From Roseibium sediminicola (lineage in GTDB: Bacteria; Pseudomonadota; Alphaproteobacteria; Rhizobiales; Stappiaceae): a stretch of 64,000 nt of DNA. The stretch is taken from contig NZ_JALNMJ010000004.1 of assembly GCF_023156505.1 (NCBI RefSeq), positions 124,001 through 188,000 on the forward strand, given 5' to 3'. Below the pieces are notes generated by a model that searched no databases, was not told the DNA's origin, and saw only the letters and a program-made list of their open reading frames with translations. Every line of letters begins with the position of its first letter. Position 1 is the first letter of the stretch. Positions 9,477-18,471 of the stretch are shown here, piece by piece. The position numbers and the translations under genes are program-made.

Positions 9477-9505
9477 GACGACAGCGATGCGTCATCGCTG
9501 TCGTC
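9477..9505. repeat. Perfect 13-bp inverted repeat between Nudix 2 and PiT 2
   Basis: GACGACAGCGATG (9477-9489) and CATCGCTGTCGTC (9493-9505) are perfect complements around CGT. It lies 24 bases past the Nudix 2 stop and 91 bases before the PiT 2 start. No T-run follows on the minus strand, so an operator, a mRNA-processing hairpin or an attenuator are as likely as a terminator. Confidence 0.75.
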
Positions 9506-9528
9506 CAAACGCAATAGTCACAGAGTGA

Positions 9529-10014
9529 TTACGTGAGATCGTGTCGGTGTTTGCGCAGGAACCGTCTCAAGGCGGGCTCGTCCGCCGTCTCGATGGCTTT
9601 CGACAGCGGCAGCCAGAGACATTCTCTCTGCCCCGCTTCCGGAAAATCCTTCAACTGCTTTTCAAGCCGGATCTTGAAGACCAGCACTTTGGTCCTGATC
9701 CTGATCCCGTCGGACAATCCCTTAAACGACCGGAAACTGCCAATCGGACGCGGATCCGCCTTGCCGACAACTCCGGCTTCCTCATAGGCCTCGATAATTG
9801 CAGTCTGGCTGGCCGGCTTGTCCGTTTCGGGCCACCCCTTGGGCAGGATCAGACGCCCGGTGCCCCGCGTGGAGACAAGCAGGATCTCCGGTTCCTGGTC
9901 GCCCTGGCGAAAGCACAGGGCCGCGATCTGCAAACGGAGCGGCTTGAAGAACAAACCACTTAAACCGTGCAGCCACGAGCCGTCCTGCGCTGTCATTGCC
10001 TTTGCGACACTCAT
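9529..10014 (-). CDS. Nudix hydrolase, DIPP-like (copy 2)
   Basis: A 161-residue Nudix hydrolase, paralogue of copy 1 at 7223-7708. The shared core is LQIAALC, then LPKGWP and IEAYEEAGVVG, with the same replacement of the usual Arg before the EE pair. The open frame extends to 10077, but I chose the ATG at 10014: AGGTGG lies seven bases upstream and the resulting protein has exactly the length of copy 1. It stands at the head of the Nudix-PiT-Nudix-PiT array. DIPP-type enzymes cleave diphosphoinositol phosphates or dinucleoside polyphosphates; the substrate here is not known from sequence. Confidence 0.87.
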   Translation of the reverse strand: MSVAKAMTAQDGSWLHGLSGLFFKPLRLQIAALCFRQGDQEPEILLVSTRGTGRLILPKGWPETDKPASQTAIIEAYEEAGVVGKADPRPIGSFRSFKGLSDGIRIRTKVLVFKIRLEKQLKDFPEAGQRECLWLPLSKAIETADEPALRRFLRKHRHDLT

Positions 10015-10128
10015 CTCCAAACCACCTGTTGTCGAATGAGCGCTGTATAGACGTTTGTCGCAGTGCCGTAAAGTCAAATGTGCACACCGTGCACATTGCT
10101 GCAGACCTAACTTTCTCCGGAATTTCGC

Positions 10129-11019
10129 TTAGCCAGCTAAAACCCTGACATGATCTGCCGACCAGGCACCGGGCCAAACCTCTGCTTTTCCTGACTTTAG
10201 GTCACGGAGTTGCTTCAAGGGCACATTGGCAACCAGGAACGGTTCTTCCAGGTTCTTGCCATCAGTCGGTGCAATCTCCGCGGCAACGCCCGTGAACCCG
10301 AATTCCTCTTCGCATGGCAGGTAAAGCGCGGCGCCGGACACATTCGATTCGTTTTGGGTGGTGCCCTTGGACGCGCCGACCACACCGCATACGGCCACCG
10401 CGCACATGAGTTCCACGGCCCGCGCCTTGGCACAGCAGAAAACGCGGTGATATCCGGAAAGCATCTCGGTCATGGATGGCACCAGCAGAAGATCGAGATC
10501 CGTTTTCGCCAGCAGGCTGCTGAGGGCCGGCATTTCGACATCCAGACAGATCAGGATCGCCATTTTCAGTCCGTCCAGCTCGAACAGCTTCAGCTCGGTT
10601 CCCGGTATCAGCCGCCAGGCGTCGGAGCCCTGTTCGAACGGGGTCAGGCACAATTTGTCCTGCCGGATTTCCCGGCCGTCCGAAGTCAGGAGAAAAGCGG
10701 TGTTTGTGATCCCTGCCGCGGTCTTGACCGGCATGGACCCGGCGAGCAGCGAGACACCATATTTTTCAGGCAGAGGCGACAGTTTCGGAACGAGGTCCGT
10801 GGCGACATCCGCCAGAAAATCCATTTCCTGGTCCGGCCGCAACCCGTCCGGTTTGAAGGCAAGGCAGCACTCGTTCAGGTATTCCGGCAGCATCAGGAGT
10901 TTCGCGCCGGCCTCCGACGCCCGAAGCATGCCCTCTTCGATCTGCGCCGCAAACGCTTCGACGGAATCGGGTGCGCGCCCGAGATTGAAGGACCAAAGTG
11001 CGATCGGATAGCCAGCCAT
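10129..11019 (-). CDS. Carbon-nitrogen hydrolase (nitrilase superfamily)
   Basis: A 296-residue cytosolic amidase-type enzyme. The nitrilase-fold triad is clear: Glu46 in LMLPEYL, Lys122 in RQDKLCLTP and Cys158 in ILICLDVEMP. Such enzymes hydrolyse amides or nitriles through a Cys thioester. The substrate cannot be read from the sequence; omega-amidases and carbamoylputrescine amidases are the nearest broad relatives. The ATG at 11019 has AGGG a few bases upstream. It is on the same strand as the Nudix-PiT array but separated from it by 114 bases, and is probably its own unit. Confidence 0.88.
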   Translation of the reverse strand: MAGYPIALWSFNLGRAPDSVEAFAAQIEEGMLRASEAGAKLLMLPEYLNECCLAFKPDGLRPDQEMDFLADVATDLVPKLSPLPEKYGVSLLAGSMPVKTAAGITNTAFLLTSDGREIRQDKLCLTPFEQGSDAWRLIPGTELKLFELDGLKMAILICLDVEMPALSSLLAKTDLDLLLVPSMTEMLSGYHRVFCCAKARAVELMCAVAVCGVVGASKGTTQNESNVSGAALYLPCEEEFGFTGVAAEIAPTDGKNLEEPFLVANVPLKQLRDLKSGKAEVWPGAWSADHVRVLAG

Positions 11020-11105
11020 GATGCCCTGCGTCTTGTTACAATCAAGACGGCAGAGATAACGGCAGCGCGAAGGTCAGGACAAGCCGCAAAAAGCAGAAAT
11101 TCGGA

Positions 11106-11297
11106 TCAGTCGAGGAACAATCCGACAAAAGCCACAAGAGCGATCAGCAGTCCTGTGCCGACAACGCCTGATGTCGGCTCCTTGGGCAAGGCTTTGAGTT
11201 TGGCTGATCTTCTGACTTCACGGATGCCCTTCAGGGCATTGTCCGTGCGTCGATCAATTTCCGCGAAATAAGGCGAGAGCTCGTTCTGAGCGCGCAT
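11106..11297 (-). CDS. Small tail-anchored membrane protein
   Basis: A 63-residue protein I do not recognise. The first 45 residues are hydrophilic with many basic positions; the last 17 (GTGLLIALVAFVGLFLD region) form one hydrophobic helix at the very C-terminus, a tail-anchor layout. GAGG lies seven bases upstream of the ATG, which supports translation. It follows recJ on the same strand by 84 bases. It could be a small accessory of a membrane complex; no function is assigned. Confidence 0.55.
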   Translation of the reverse strand: MRAQNELSPYFAEIDRRTDNALKGIREVRRSAKLKALPKEPTSGVVGTGLLIALVAFVGLFLD

Positions 11298-11381
11298 GTC
11301 GGATCCTCACGATTCCTTCGTGGACTCGCAGGATGATGAAAGACCCTTATCGTTTGGTTAACAACTTTTACCAGGCGGGCA

Positions 11382-13199
11382 TCAAAGCCTGGTTTTCTGC
11401 GGATCCGCGACATCGAGAATGCGCAGCTGGACTTTGGGCGTGCCCTGCCAGGTGTCGATCGACAGGGTTCCGGCGACATGGAGGTTCCGGCCCCTGCCCT
11501 CCAGCAGCATCTTGCCATGCGGCTTGTCATCCGCCTTGAAACAGATGCCTTTCAGGCCCGTACCGTCCCCGGAAGCGAGCGTCGCACGGACATGGCCCTT
11601 GCCGACGACGTCCGCGAAGGAGACGCGGTGGGCGGGAAACACGAACACCGGCTCCGAATGGCCGGCCCCGTAAGGCCCTGCTTTTTCGAGAAGCTCCAGA
11701 AGATCCAAGGTTGCGCCCGTCGCCGTCAGCGCCGCGTCGATCTTGAGTTCACGATGCGAGGAAGCAGCTTCGACGTCGTCTTTCAGGACATCGTTGAAAA
11801 ACGTTTCCAGCTCGCCTGCCTTGTCCCTCTGAACCGTGAGGCCTGCCGCCATGGCGTGCCCCCCGCCCTTTTCCAGAAGCCCCTCCTCGACCGCCCGCCG
11901 CACCGCCCTGCCGAGATCGACACCCGGAATGGAACGCCCGGAGCCTGTCCCCTTGCCGGTCTCGTCAAAGGCAATCGCAAAGGCCGGCCGACGATGGGCT
12001 TCCTTCAGCCGGGAGGCGATCAGGCCGACAATGCCCGGATGCCAGTCTTCCGAGCCGGTCAAGAGCACCGCCGGGTCCCTGGCCTCTATGGCAAGGGTGG
12101 CCTCGACGCCTGCTTGCTCCAGCATGACCGCTTCCATCGCCTGGCGTTCGCTGTTGAGCTGATCGAGCCGCTCGGCGATCGCCCGGGCTTCATGCGGGTC
12201 TTCGGTGGTCAGCAAGCGCGCGCCGAGCGCGGCATCGCCGATCCGACCGCCCGCATTGATCCGGGGGCCGACCAGAAAGCCGAGATGATAGGGTGCCGGC
12301 TTGCCGCTCACCCGCGCGGCGTCGGCCAGCGCCGTCAGGCCGTAATTGCGCCGCTGATGCATCACGGCGAGCCCTCGGTTGACATAGGCCCGGTTGAGCC
12401 CCTGAAGCGGCACCACGTCACAAACGGTTCCGAGCGCGACCAGGTCGAGCAGCGCCATCAGGTCCGGCTGGCGGCCGGTCTGAAAAGCTCCGCGCTTGCG
12501 CAGTTCCCGGTTCAGACCGACCAGAAACAGGAAGGTCACCCCGACCGCAGCCAGATGGCCCTGACCGGAAAGATCGTCCTGCCGGTTCGGATTGACCAGC
12601 GCGCGGACCTCCGGCAGCGCCTCGCCCACCTGGTGATGGTCGATGACCACCACATCCAGATCCAGCCGCTTTGCGGTTTCAAAGGCTTCGAAAGATGTGC
12701 TGCCGCAGTCGAGCGTCACCAGCAGCTCCGCACCGCCCTCGCGCAGGGCCTCGATGGCCGGGCCGTTCGGGCCATAGCCTTCGATGATGCGGTCCGGGAT
12801 ATGGATCACCGGGTCTAGGCCAAGCCACTGAAGGTATTTGGCGAAAATCGCCGAAGACGTCGCGCCGTCGACGTCATAATCGCCGAAGATGGCGATCTTC
12901 TTGCCGGCTTCGACCGCGTCCGCAACACGGGCCACTGCCTCATCCATGTCCACCAGCGTGGACGGATCCGGCATCAGCGCCTTGAGAGACGGTTCCAGGA
13001 AGGCTGCGGCGTCATCGGGCTGGACGCCTCGCGCCGCCATCACCCGGGCGAGAACGTCAGGAAGGCCGTGGGTCTGGGACATGGCCATGGCTGCACGCGT
13101 GTCGTCAGCCGACAAGCGCTCGCGCCAGGCATTGTCATTTGCCGACCGGGCGACCCCGAGAACGAGCCGCCGGTCTTCTTCCACGGTGTTTCCCAGCAT
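11382..13199 (-). CDS. recJ: Single-stranded-DNA-specific exonuclease RecJ
   Basis: A 605-residue 5'-to-3' single-strand exonuclease used in recombination and mismatch repair. The DHH-family phosphoesterase motifs are present: FGDYDVDGATS near residue 102, VIDHHQVG near residue 175, and the DHHA1 glycine motif GGGHAMAAG near residue 450, followed by a C-terminal OB-fold part. The length fits the family. It starts 11 bases after glpX and is the last of an alaC-hom-glpX-recJ run, an order common in alphaproteobacteria. Confidence 0.96.
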   Translation of the reverse strand: MLGNTVEEDRRLVLGVARSANDNAWRERLSADDTRAAMAMSQTHGLPDVLARVMAARGVQPDDAAAFLEPSLKALMPDPSTLVDMDEAVARVADAVEAGKKIAIFGDYDVDGATSSAIFAKYLQWLGLDPVIHIPDRIIEGYGPNGPAIEALREGGAELLVTLDCGSTSFEAFETAKRLDLDVVVIDHHQVGEALPEVRALVNPNRQDDLSGQGHLAAVGVTFLFLVGLNRELRKRGAFQTGRQPDLMALLDLVALGTVCDVVPLQGLNRAYVNRGLAVMHQRRNYGLTALADAARVSGKPAPYHLGFLVGPRINAGGRIGDAALGARLLTTEDPHEARAIAERLDQLNSERQAMEAVMLEQAGVEATLAIEARDPAVLLTGSEDWHPGIVGLIASRLKEAHRRPAFAIAFDETGKGTGSGRSIPGVDLGRAVRRAVEEGLLEKGGGHAMAAGLTVQRDKAGELETFFNDVLKDDVEAASSHRELKIDAALTATGATLDLLELLEKAGPYGAGHSEPVFVFPAHRVSFADVVGKGHVRATLASGDGTGLKGICFKADDKPHGKMLLEGRGRNLHVAGTLSIDTWQGTPKVQLRILDVADPQKTRL

Positions 13200-13210
13200 T
13201 CAGTCCCGGC

Positions 13211-14206
13211 TCAGTCCAGATGGAATTTTTCAAGATCCGTGTGCTGGGCCTTGATATAGCGCACCGTCCCGGTGGAGGAACGCATCACCACTGTGTGCGT
13301 GGTGATGTGATGACGGCCGAAGCGCACCCCTTGCAGGAAATTGCCATCGGTGACGCCGGTGGCTGCGAACAGCACATCCGGTCCTGCCATTTCCTCAAGC
13401 GTATACTTCTTCTTGATGTCCTCGATGCCCATGCGGTGCGCGCGCTCGACTTGCTCGTCGCGGGTGATCACCAGGCGCGACTGCATCTGGCCGCCGATGC
13501 AGCGCAACGCCGCCGCCGCCAGAACGCCTTCCGGCGCACCGCCGATACCGGCATAGATGTCGATGCCGGTTTCTTCCGGGTCGGTGGTATGGATGACACC
13601 GGCCACGTCGCCATCGCCGATCAGGCGAATCGCCGCGCCGGTCGCACGGATGTCCTCGATCAGGCGGGCGTGACGCGGACGGTCGAGCACGCAGGCCGTC
13701 ACTTCATCGACCTTGACGCCCTTTTCCTTGGCAACGGCGGCGATGTTTTCCGCAATCGGTGCATCCAGATCGATCAGGCCGGCTGGATAGCCCGGACCGA
13801 TCGCGATCTTGTCCATGTAGCTGTCCGGCGCATTCAAAAGGTCACCGGCCGGCGCCAGCGCGATCACGGCCAGGGAATTCGGCAGGTTTTTGGCACAAAT
13901 CGTAGTGCCTTCGAGGGGGTCGAGGGCGATGTCCACTTTCGGGCCCTGCTTGGTGCCGACATTTTCGCCGATATAGAGCATCGGCGCTTCGTCGCGCTCC
14001 CCCTCGCCGATCACCACCGTGCCGTCGATCGGCAACCGGTTGAGTTCCCGGCGCATTGCGTCCACCGCCGCCTGATCGGCGGCCATTTCATCGCCATGAC
14101 CGCGCAGGCGCGCCGCGGACACCGCCGCGCGCTCGCTGACGCGGGCCAGCTCCAGCGTCAGAATGCGGTCCAGGCCGCTCGACGGCTGATTTTCAGTATT
14201 GGACAT
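13211..14206 (-). CDS. glpX: Class II fructose-1,6-bisphosphatase GlpX
   Basis: A 331-residue class II fructose-1,6-bisphosphatase (gluconeogenesis; in some relatives also sedoheptulose-1,7-bisphosphate). Family motifs are IGEGERDEAPMLYIGE near residue 60 and LDPLEGTT near residue 86, which bind metal and phosphate. The frame is open to 14254; I chose the ATG at 14206 (N-terminus MSNTENQ) because GGAG lies six bases upstream and the length fits, but the ATG at 14212 is nearly as good. It lies between hom and recJ with short gaps. Confidence 0.95.
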   Translation of the reverse strand: MSNTENQPSSGLDRILTLELARVSERAAVSAARLRGHGDEMAADQAAVDAMRRELNRLPIDGTVVIGEGERDEAPMLYIGENVGTKQGPKVDIALDPLEGTTICAKNLPNSLAVIALAPAGDLLNAPDSYMDKIAIGPGYPAGLIDLDAPIAENIAAVAKEKGVKVDEVTACVLDRPRHARLIEDIRATGAAIRLIGDGDVAGVIHTTDPEETGIDIYAGIGGAPEGVLAAAALRCIGGQMQSRLVITRDEQVERAHRMGIEDIKKKYTLEEMAGPDVLFAATGVTDGNFLQGVRFGRHHITTHTVVMRSSTGTVRYIKAQHTDLEKFHLD

Positions 14207-14257
14207 CAACATCTCCAGTCTCTCCCCCCGCAAGACGCCTGGGCGGGCACTCACGCA

Positions 14258-15580
14258 TCAATTCAGTTTTTCAATCCGGATCATCTGCGGCTGTTCGGCC
14301 ACGACGCCCTTGGACATGATGGTCTCCAGCGCCTGCTTGATCGCGACCTCGGTGGTCTCATACGTGATCAAGATGACAGGCTGAGGCACATCCGCGTTGT
14401 ATTTCACATGCACATCGCCTGTCGAATGGCGCTTCTGGACGATCGATTCAAGCGAAATGCCGGCTTCTCCCATGCAGCGGGCAATCTCGCCAAACGCACC
14501 CGGCCGATCGTTGACCGCAAGGCGGATATAATAGCCGCCTTCATGCATGCGCATGCGCGCCCGCTGATAGTCCTTAAGATCCTCCGCCGGCATGCCGAGA
14601 ACCGGCGTCTCGTCTCCCCGAGCGATATCGGCGATGTCGGCAACGACGGAGGACGCCGTCGCGTTGCCACCGGCTCCCGGTCCGACCAGGATCACCTCGC
14701 CGACAAAATCGCCATCGACCGCGACGGCGTTCAACACGCCGTCGATGCGGGCAATCGCCGACGATTTCGGCACCATGGTCGGGTGGACGCGCTGTTCGAT
14801 CCCGGTTTCGGTGCGCTGAGCCACGCCCAAAAGCTTGATACGGAACCCGAGTTCGTCGGCAGCCTGAATATCGGCGGTGGTGATCGATGTGATCCCCTCC
14901 AGATAAATGTCGTCGCTCGCAATCTTGGTGCCGAACGCCAGGCTGGTCAGGATGGCAAGCTTGTGCGCGGTGTCGTTGCCCTCGATATCAAAGGTCGGGT
15001 CGGCCTCGGCATATCCGAGACGCTGCGCGTCGGCGAGGCAGTCTTCGAAACTGATGCCGTCGGCCTCCATCCGTGTCAGGATGTAATTGCAGGTCCCGTT
15101 CAGGATGCCGTAGATGCGGCTGACATCGTTGCCGGCCATGGATTCGCGCAGGGTCTTGACGATCGGGATACCGCCGGCCACCGCGGCCTCGTAGTTCAGG
15201 CAGGCCTTGTTGGCCTCGGCGAGACCGGCGAGATCCACGCCATGCCTGGCCAGCAGCGCCTTGTTTGCGGTCACCACATGGATGCCGCGCTTGAGCGCGG
15301 CACGGACGCTGTCCTCGGCCGGACCGTTGTCGCCGCCGATCAGTTCGACAAAGATGTCGATATCGGCCTTCTCGGCCATCTCGACCGGATCGGTGAACCA
15401 TTCGAAACCGGAGGCATCAAACCCTCTGTCACGGGACCGGTCGCGGGCGCTGACCGCGGTCACGGTGACGGCGCGGCCGGCCTTGCGGGCAATCTGACCG
15501 CCATGTTTCGACAGGAGCTGCACGACGGCCGCTCCAACGGTGCCAAGACCAGCAACGCCTATTTTCAATGCTTCAGCCAT
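14258..15580 (-). CDS. hom: Homoserine dehydrogenase
   Basis: A 440-residue monofunctional homoserine dehydrogenase (aspartate semialdehyde to homoserine, on the way to threonine and methionine). The N-terminal Rossmann motif GVAGLGTVGAAV is at residue 8, the catalytic domain holds the NGTCNYILTRM segment near residue 180, and a C-terminal ACT domain (about residues 355-430, YIRLAVNDRPGAFGEIA) suggests allosteric feedback by threonine. It starts 22 bases downstream of alaC and is likely co-transcribed with it. Confidence 0.96.
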   Translation of the reverse strand: MAEALKIGVAGLGTVGAAVVQLLSKHGGQIARKAGRAVTVTAVSARDRSRDRGFDASGFEWFTDPVEMAEKADIDIFVELIGGDNGPAEDSVRAALKRGIHVVTANKALLARHGVDLAGLAEANKACLNYEAAVAGGIPIVKTLRESMAGNDVSRIYGILNGTCNYILTRMEADGISFEDCLADAQRLGYAEADPTFDIEGNDTAHKLAILTSLAFGTKIASDDIYLEGITSITTADIQAADELGFRIKLLGVAQRTETGIEQRVHPTMVPKSSAIARIDGVLNAVAVDGDFVGEVILVGPGAGGNATASSVVADIADIARGDETPVLGMPAEDLKDYQRARMRMHEGGYYIRLAVNDRPGAFGEIARCMGEAGISLESIVQKRHSTGDVHVKYNADVPQPVILITYETTEVAIKQALETIMSKGVVAEQPQMIRIEKLN

Positions 15581-15602
15581 GCAGAAAAAAGTCCAGTTCT
15601 AA

Positions 15603-16823
15603 TCAGCCAGAGGTTCCGAGCGGGATGACGTTGTGCAGCTTTTGCTCCGCTGTTTCAAGGAAGCGGCGGATATTTCTGGCCGCCTGGCGCAGCCTTTGCT
15701 CGTTTTCCACCAGACCGATGCGAACATATTCGTCGCCGTGCTCGCCGAAACCGATGCCCGGCGCGACCGCGACCTCGGCCCGTTCCAGAAGCAGCTTGGA
15801 ATATTCCAGACTGCCGAGGGCACGGAACTTCTCCGGGATCGGCGCCCAGCAGAACATGCTGGCCTGGGGGGCCGGAATGTCCCACCCCGCCCGTCCGAAG
15901 CTGTCAACGACAACGTCGCGGCGCTTCTTGTAGATTTCCCGGGTTTCGCGAATGCAGTCTTCCGGTCCGTTGAGAGCGGCTGCCGCCGCCACCTGGATTG
16001 GCGTGAAGGCACCATAATCCAGATAGGATTTCACCCGGGCAAGAGCGCCGATCAGCCGCTCGTTGCCGACCGCAAAGCCCATGCGCCAACCGGGCATGGA
16101 GAAGGTCTTGGACAGGGACGTGAACTCGACCGTAACGTCCTTGGCCCCCGGAACCTGCAACACGGAGGGCGGCGGTGCGGCTTCGTCGAAATAGATCTCA
16201 GAATAGGCCAGGTCCGACAGGATGAAGATGTTGTGCTTGCGCGCGAACGCGACCACATCCTTGTAGAAATCCAGGTCCGCGCAATAGGCGGTCGGGTTCG
16301 CCGGGTAACACAGGATGATGGCGATCGGCTTCGGCACGGAGTGGATCACGGCCCGTTCCAGCGCATCGAAGAAAGCCGGCCCCGGCTCGGCCGGAATGTT
16401 GCGGATCGAGGCGCCGGCCATCAGAAAGCCGAACGTGTGGATCGGATAGCTCGGGTTCGGGCTCAGGATCACGTCCCCGGGCGCGGAAATCGCCTGCGCC
16501 ATGTTGGCAAAGCCTTCCTTGGAGCCGAGGGTGGCAATCACTTCCGTATCCGGATCGAGCTTGACGCCGAAGCGGCGGCCGTAATAGGCGGCCTGGGCCT
16601 TGCGCAACCCTTGTATGCCCTTGGAGGCGGAATAGCGATGCGTGCGCGGGTCCTGCACCACTTCGGTCAGCTTGTCGACAATGTGCTGCGGTGTCGGCAG
16701 GTCCGGATTGCCCATGCCAAGATCAATGATGTCCGCACCCGCCGCTCGCGCCTTCGCTTTCAGGCGGTTGACCTGTTCGAAGACATATGGCGGTAGCCGC
16801 TTGATCTTGTGGAATTCCTCCAT
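15603..16823 (-). CDS. alaC: PLP-dependent aminotransferase, AlaC-like
   Basis: A 406-residue class I/II aminotransferase. The N-terminal IKRLPPYVFEQV and DLGMGNPDLPTP segments match the AlaC (glutamate-pyruvate transaminase) branch. The PLP lysine is in SLSKTFSMPGWRMGF near residue 233, and the phosphate-binding Tyr and Asp/Asn positions are in YPANPTAYCAD. Genes of this type are often labelled LL-diaminopimelate aminotransferase, so the exact substrate is less sure than the family. AAGGAAA lies about eight bases upstream of the ATG. It heads the alaC-hom-glpX-recJ unit. Confidence 0.9.
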   Translation of the reverse strand: MEEFHKIKRLPPYVFEQVNRLKAKARAAGADIIDLGMGNPDLPTPQHIVDKLTEVVQDPRTHRYSASKGIQGLRKAQAAYYGRRFGVKLDPDTEVIATLGSKEGFANMAQAISAPGDVILSPNPSYPIHTFGFLMAGASIRNIPAEPGPAFFDALERAVIHSVPKPIAIILCYPANPTAYCADLDFYKDVVAFARKHNIFILSDLAYSEIYFDEAAPPPSVLQVPGAKDVTVEFTSLSKTFSMPGWRMGFAVGNERLIGALARVKSYLDYGAFTPIQVAAAAALNGPEDCIRETREIYKKRRDVVVDSFGRAGWDIPAPQASMFCWAPIPEKFRALGSLEYSKLLLERAEVAVAPGIGFGEHGDEYVRIGLVENEQRLRQAARNIRRFLETAEQKLHNVIPLGTSG

Positions 16824-17077
16824 GGCGCGTTTCCTTGCGAGTTAACATCAACACCGGCGCCGGTCATCTGGCACAATGGCGGCGTAGCGGGGCTCTTTTA
16901 GCAGCAAGGAAAAAAATGTTCACCCGTCTTTGCGTGTCTAGCCGCCTAATTTTGTCTCCAATTTTGGAATGCTGTTCCGCAAACACGGAACGGCTGGCCG
17001 GCACACCTCCACCTCGGCGCGGATGTCAGACAAATATGCATCGGACTTTGGGTGGAAAGCTTCGAATCGCCGCCTGT

Positions 17078-18313
17078 TCAAGCGGCATTCTTGCGCTGAA
17101 GGGAAAACGCCGATTGGCCAGCGGATTTCTTGACGGTCCCGTTCGGCGCCAGGTCCAGGGTCACGATCTGGGCCTTGCCCTGCTTCGTTGCCTTGTCCAG
17201 GGCCTGCTCCGCGGTCACCATGGCCCTGGAAAGACCGGTCGACACGCGCGCGGAAACCGCGCCGACGCTGATGGTGACCACAAGTTTGCCGCCGGAGGCC
17301 TCATGGCAGCCGAGGGCGAACCGCCGGCACAGGCGCTGAGCGCTCAAATGGGTCAGTTCCTTGTCGGTTTCCGGCAGGAAGACCGCGAATTTCGTGCCTG
17401 AAAGGCGGCCGGAGACCGCGCCTTCGCTCAAGGTGTCCTTGAGAATACGGGCGAACAACTGCAGCAGCGCGTCGCCCATGGCCGGGCTGTATTTTTCGTT
17501 GACCGTTTTGAACTCCTCCATCTCGAAGAGAAGCAGGCTGTAGCTCGTATCGGCCTGGCTGTTTTCCTGAAGCCAATCCTCGGCGGCATCCAGAAAGGAA
17601 CACCGGTTTGCGAGGCCTGTCAGGTCATCCTGGGACGCTTTCTCGCGAAAGCGCTGCAGCGACCTTTCGATGACCATTGAGGCCGGCAACACGATGGTCA
17701 TGATCATGGAGAACAGCAGAGTGACCAGGAAAATGACCGTGAACCCTTCCGGAAAAGCAGCCAGGAATGACGGAAACAGCAAGATGTTCTGGTTCAAGGT
17801 GAACCAGACAAAACCGGCGCATTCAATCAGCGTCACGATGCCCAGCAGCTTGACGGAGTAGAGGCGCTCGCGGTTTTCCCAAAACGCCATGGCGACCACC
17901 CAAAGCCCGCTGACGATCAGTGTTCCCTGAACGAAATTCGTCCGCATCAGGAAGCTGCCCATGAATTCGGGAACCATGCACAGAACCAGCCAGGCGGTCG
18001 CCACGATGGAAAACAGCCAGACATGACCGCGCAGCCCCAGAAAAACGGCAAAGCCGCTGCGCCGCATCCCCGTTCCCAGAATGATCAGGAAATTCGCCGC
18101 GATGATGCTGAGCGCATCGGGAATGGTGCCCCGCAGGGCAATCAGCACGGTGCCCCAGGCCGCCAGGAACATGCCCAGCGACCACATCGCCAGGCTGCGC
18201 TTGCTGTCGGCGTTTTTCGACGGCCAGAACAGGTAAAACAGCAAAAGGATCACGCTGCCGGCAAATTCGGCAATCATGAGACAGGTAAAGAGTGTCGGCG
18301 TATCGAGCTGCAT
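17078..18313 (-). CDS. Membrane protein with degenerate GGDEF domain
   Basis: A 411-residue protein. Residues 1-210 contain about six hydrophobic helices, a membrane sensory module. A GGDEF-type domain follows (DDLTGLANR near residue 230), but the active-site loop reads SGTKF at 305-309 instead of GGDEF, and the metal-binding Asp of the usual D-x-D-x-FK segment is replaced (EMEEFKTVNE). It is therefore unlikely to make cyclic-di-GMP; inactive members often bind GTP or act as receptors or partners. The ATG at 18313 is preferred to the TTG just before it. It is a single gene with 148 bases to the next. Confidence 0.85.
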   Translation of the reverse strand: MQLDTPTLFTCLMIAEFAGSVILLLFYLFWPSKNADSKRSLAMWSLGMFLAAWGTVLIALRGTIPDALSIIAANFLIILGTGMRRSGFAVFLGLRGHVWLFSIVATAWLVLCMVPEFMGSFLMRTNFVQGTLIVSGLWVVAMAFWENRERLYSVKLLGIVTLIECAGFVWFTLNQNILLFPSFLAAFPEGFTVIFLVTLLFSMIMTIVLPASMVIERSLQRFREKASQDDLTGLANRCSFLDAAEDWLQENSQADTSYSLLLFEMEEFKTVNEKYSPAMGDALLQLFARILKDTLSEGAVSGRLSGTKFAVFLPETDKELTHLSAQRLCRRFALGCHEASGGKLVVTISVGAVSARVSTGLSRAMVTAEQALDKATKQGKAQIVTLDLAPNGTVKKSAGQSAFSLQRKNAA

Positions 18314-18471
18314 CAAAGGAAAAACCTTGGAAAAATCACCGACACCCTAGCCGCTCAGTCGTAAAAGAATGCTTAGTCTACATATTCGCATATTTGCAAA
18401 TGGCCGGGATGTCCCCATTCCCGAACGCCGGCGGGCGTCACGCACGGGCCCTGCCCGAGGTGTTGCCTCTG

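Noticed and set aside
5608-10077. Pho box upstream of the phosphate transporter genes
   Set aside because: I looked for paired CTGTCA-type direct repeats before each Nudix and PiT gene and found none convincing.
11370-11397. ACCAGGC/GCCTGGT hairpin followed by TTTT at the recJ end
   Set aside because: The T-run is on the plus strand while recJ and its neighbour run on the minus strand, and one arm lies within the recJ coding end; no plus-strand gene ends here.
13139-15628. An 829-codon open frame on the plus strand opposite glpX and hom
   Set aside because: It is antisense to two certain genes and rich in His, Asp and Arg as expected from reverse-strand reading.
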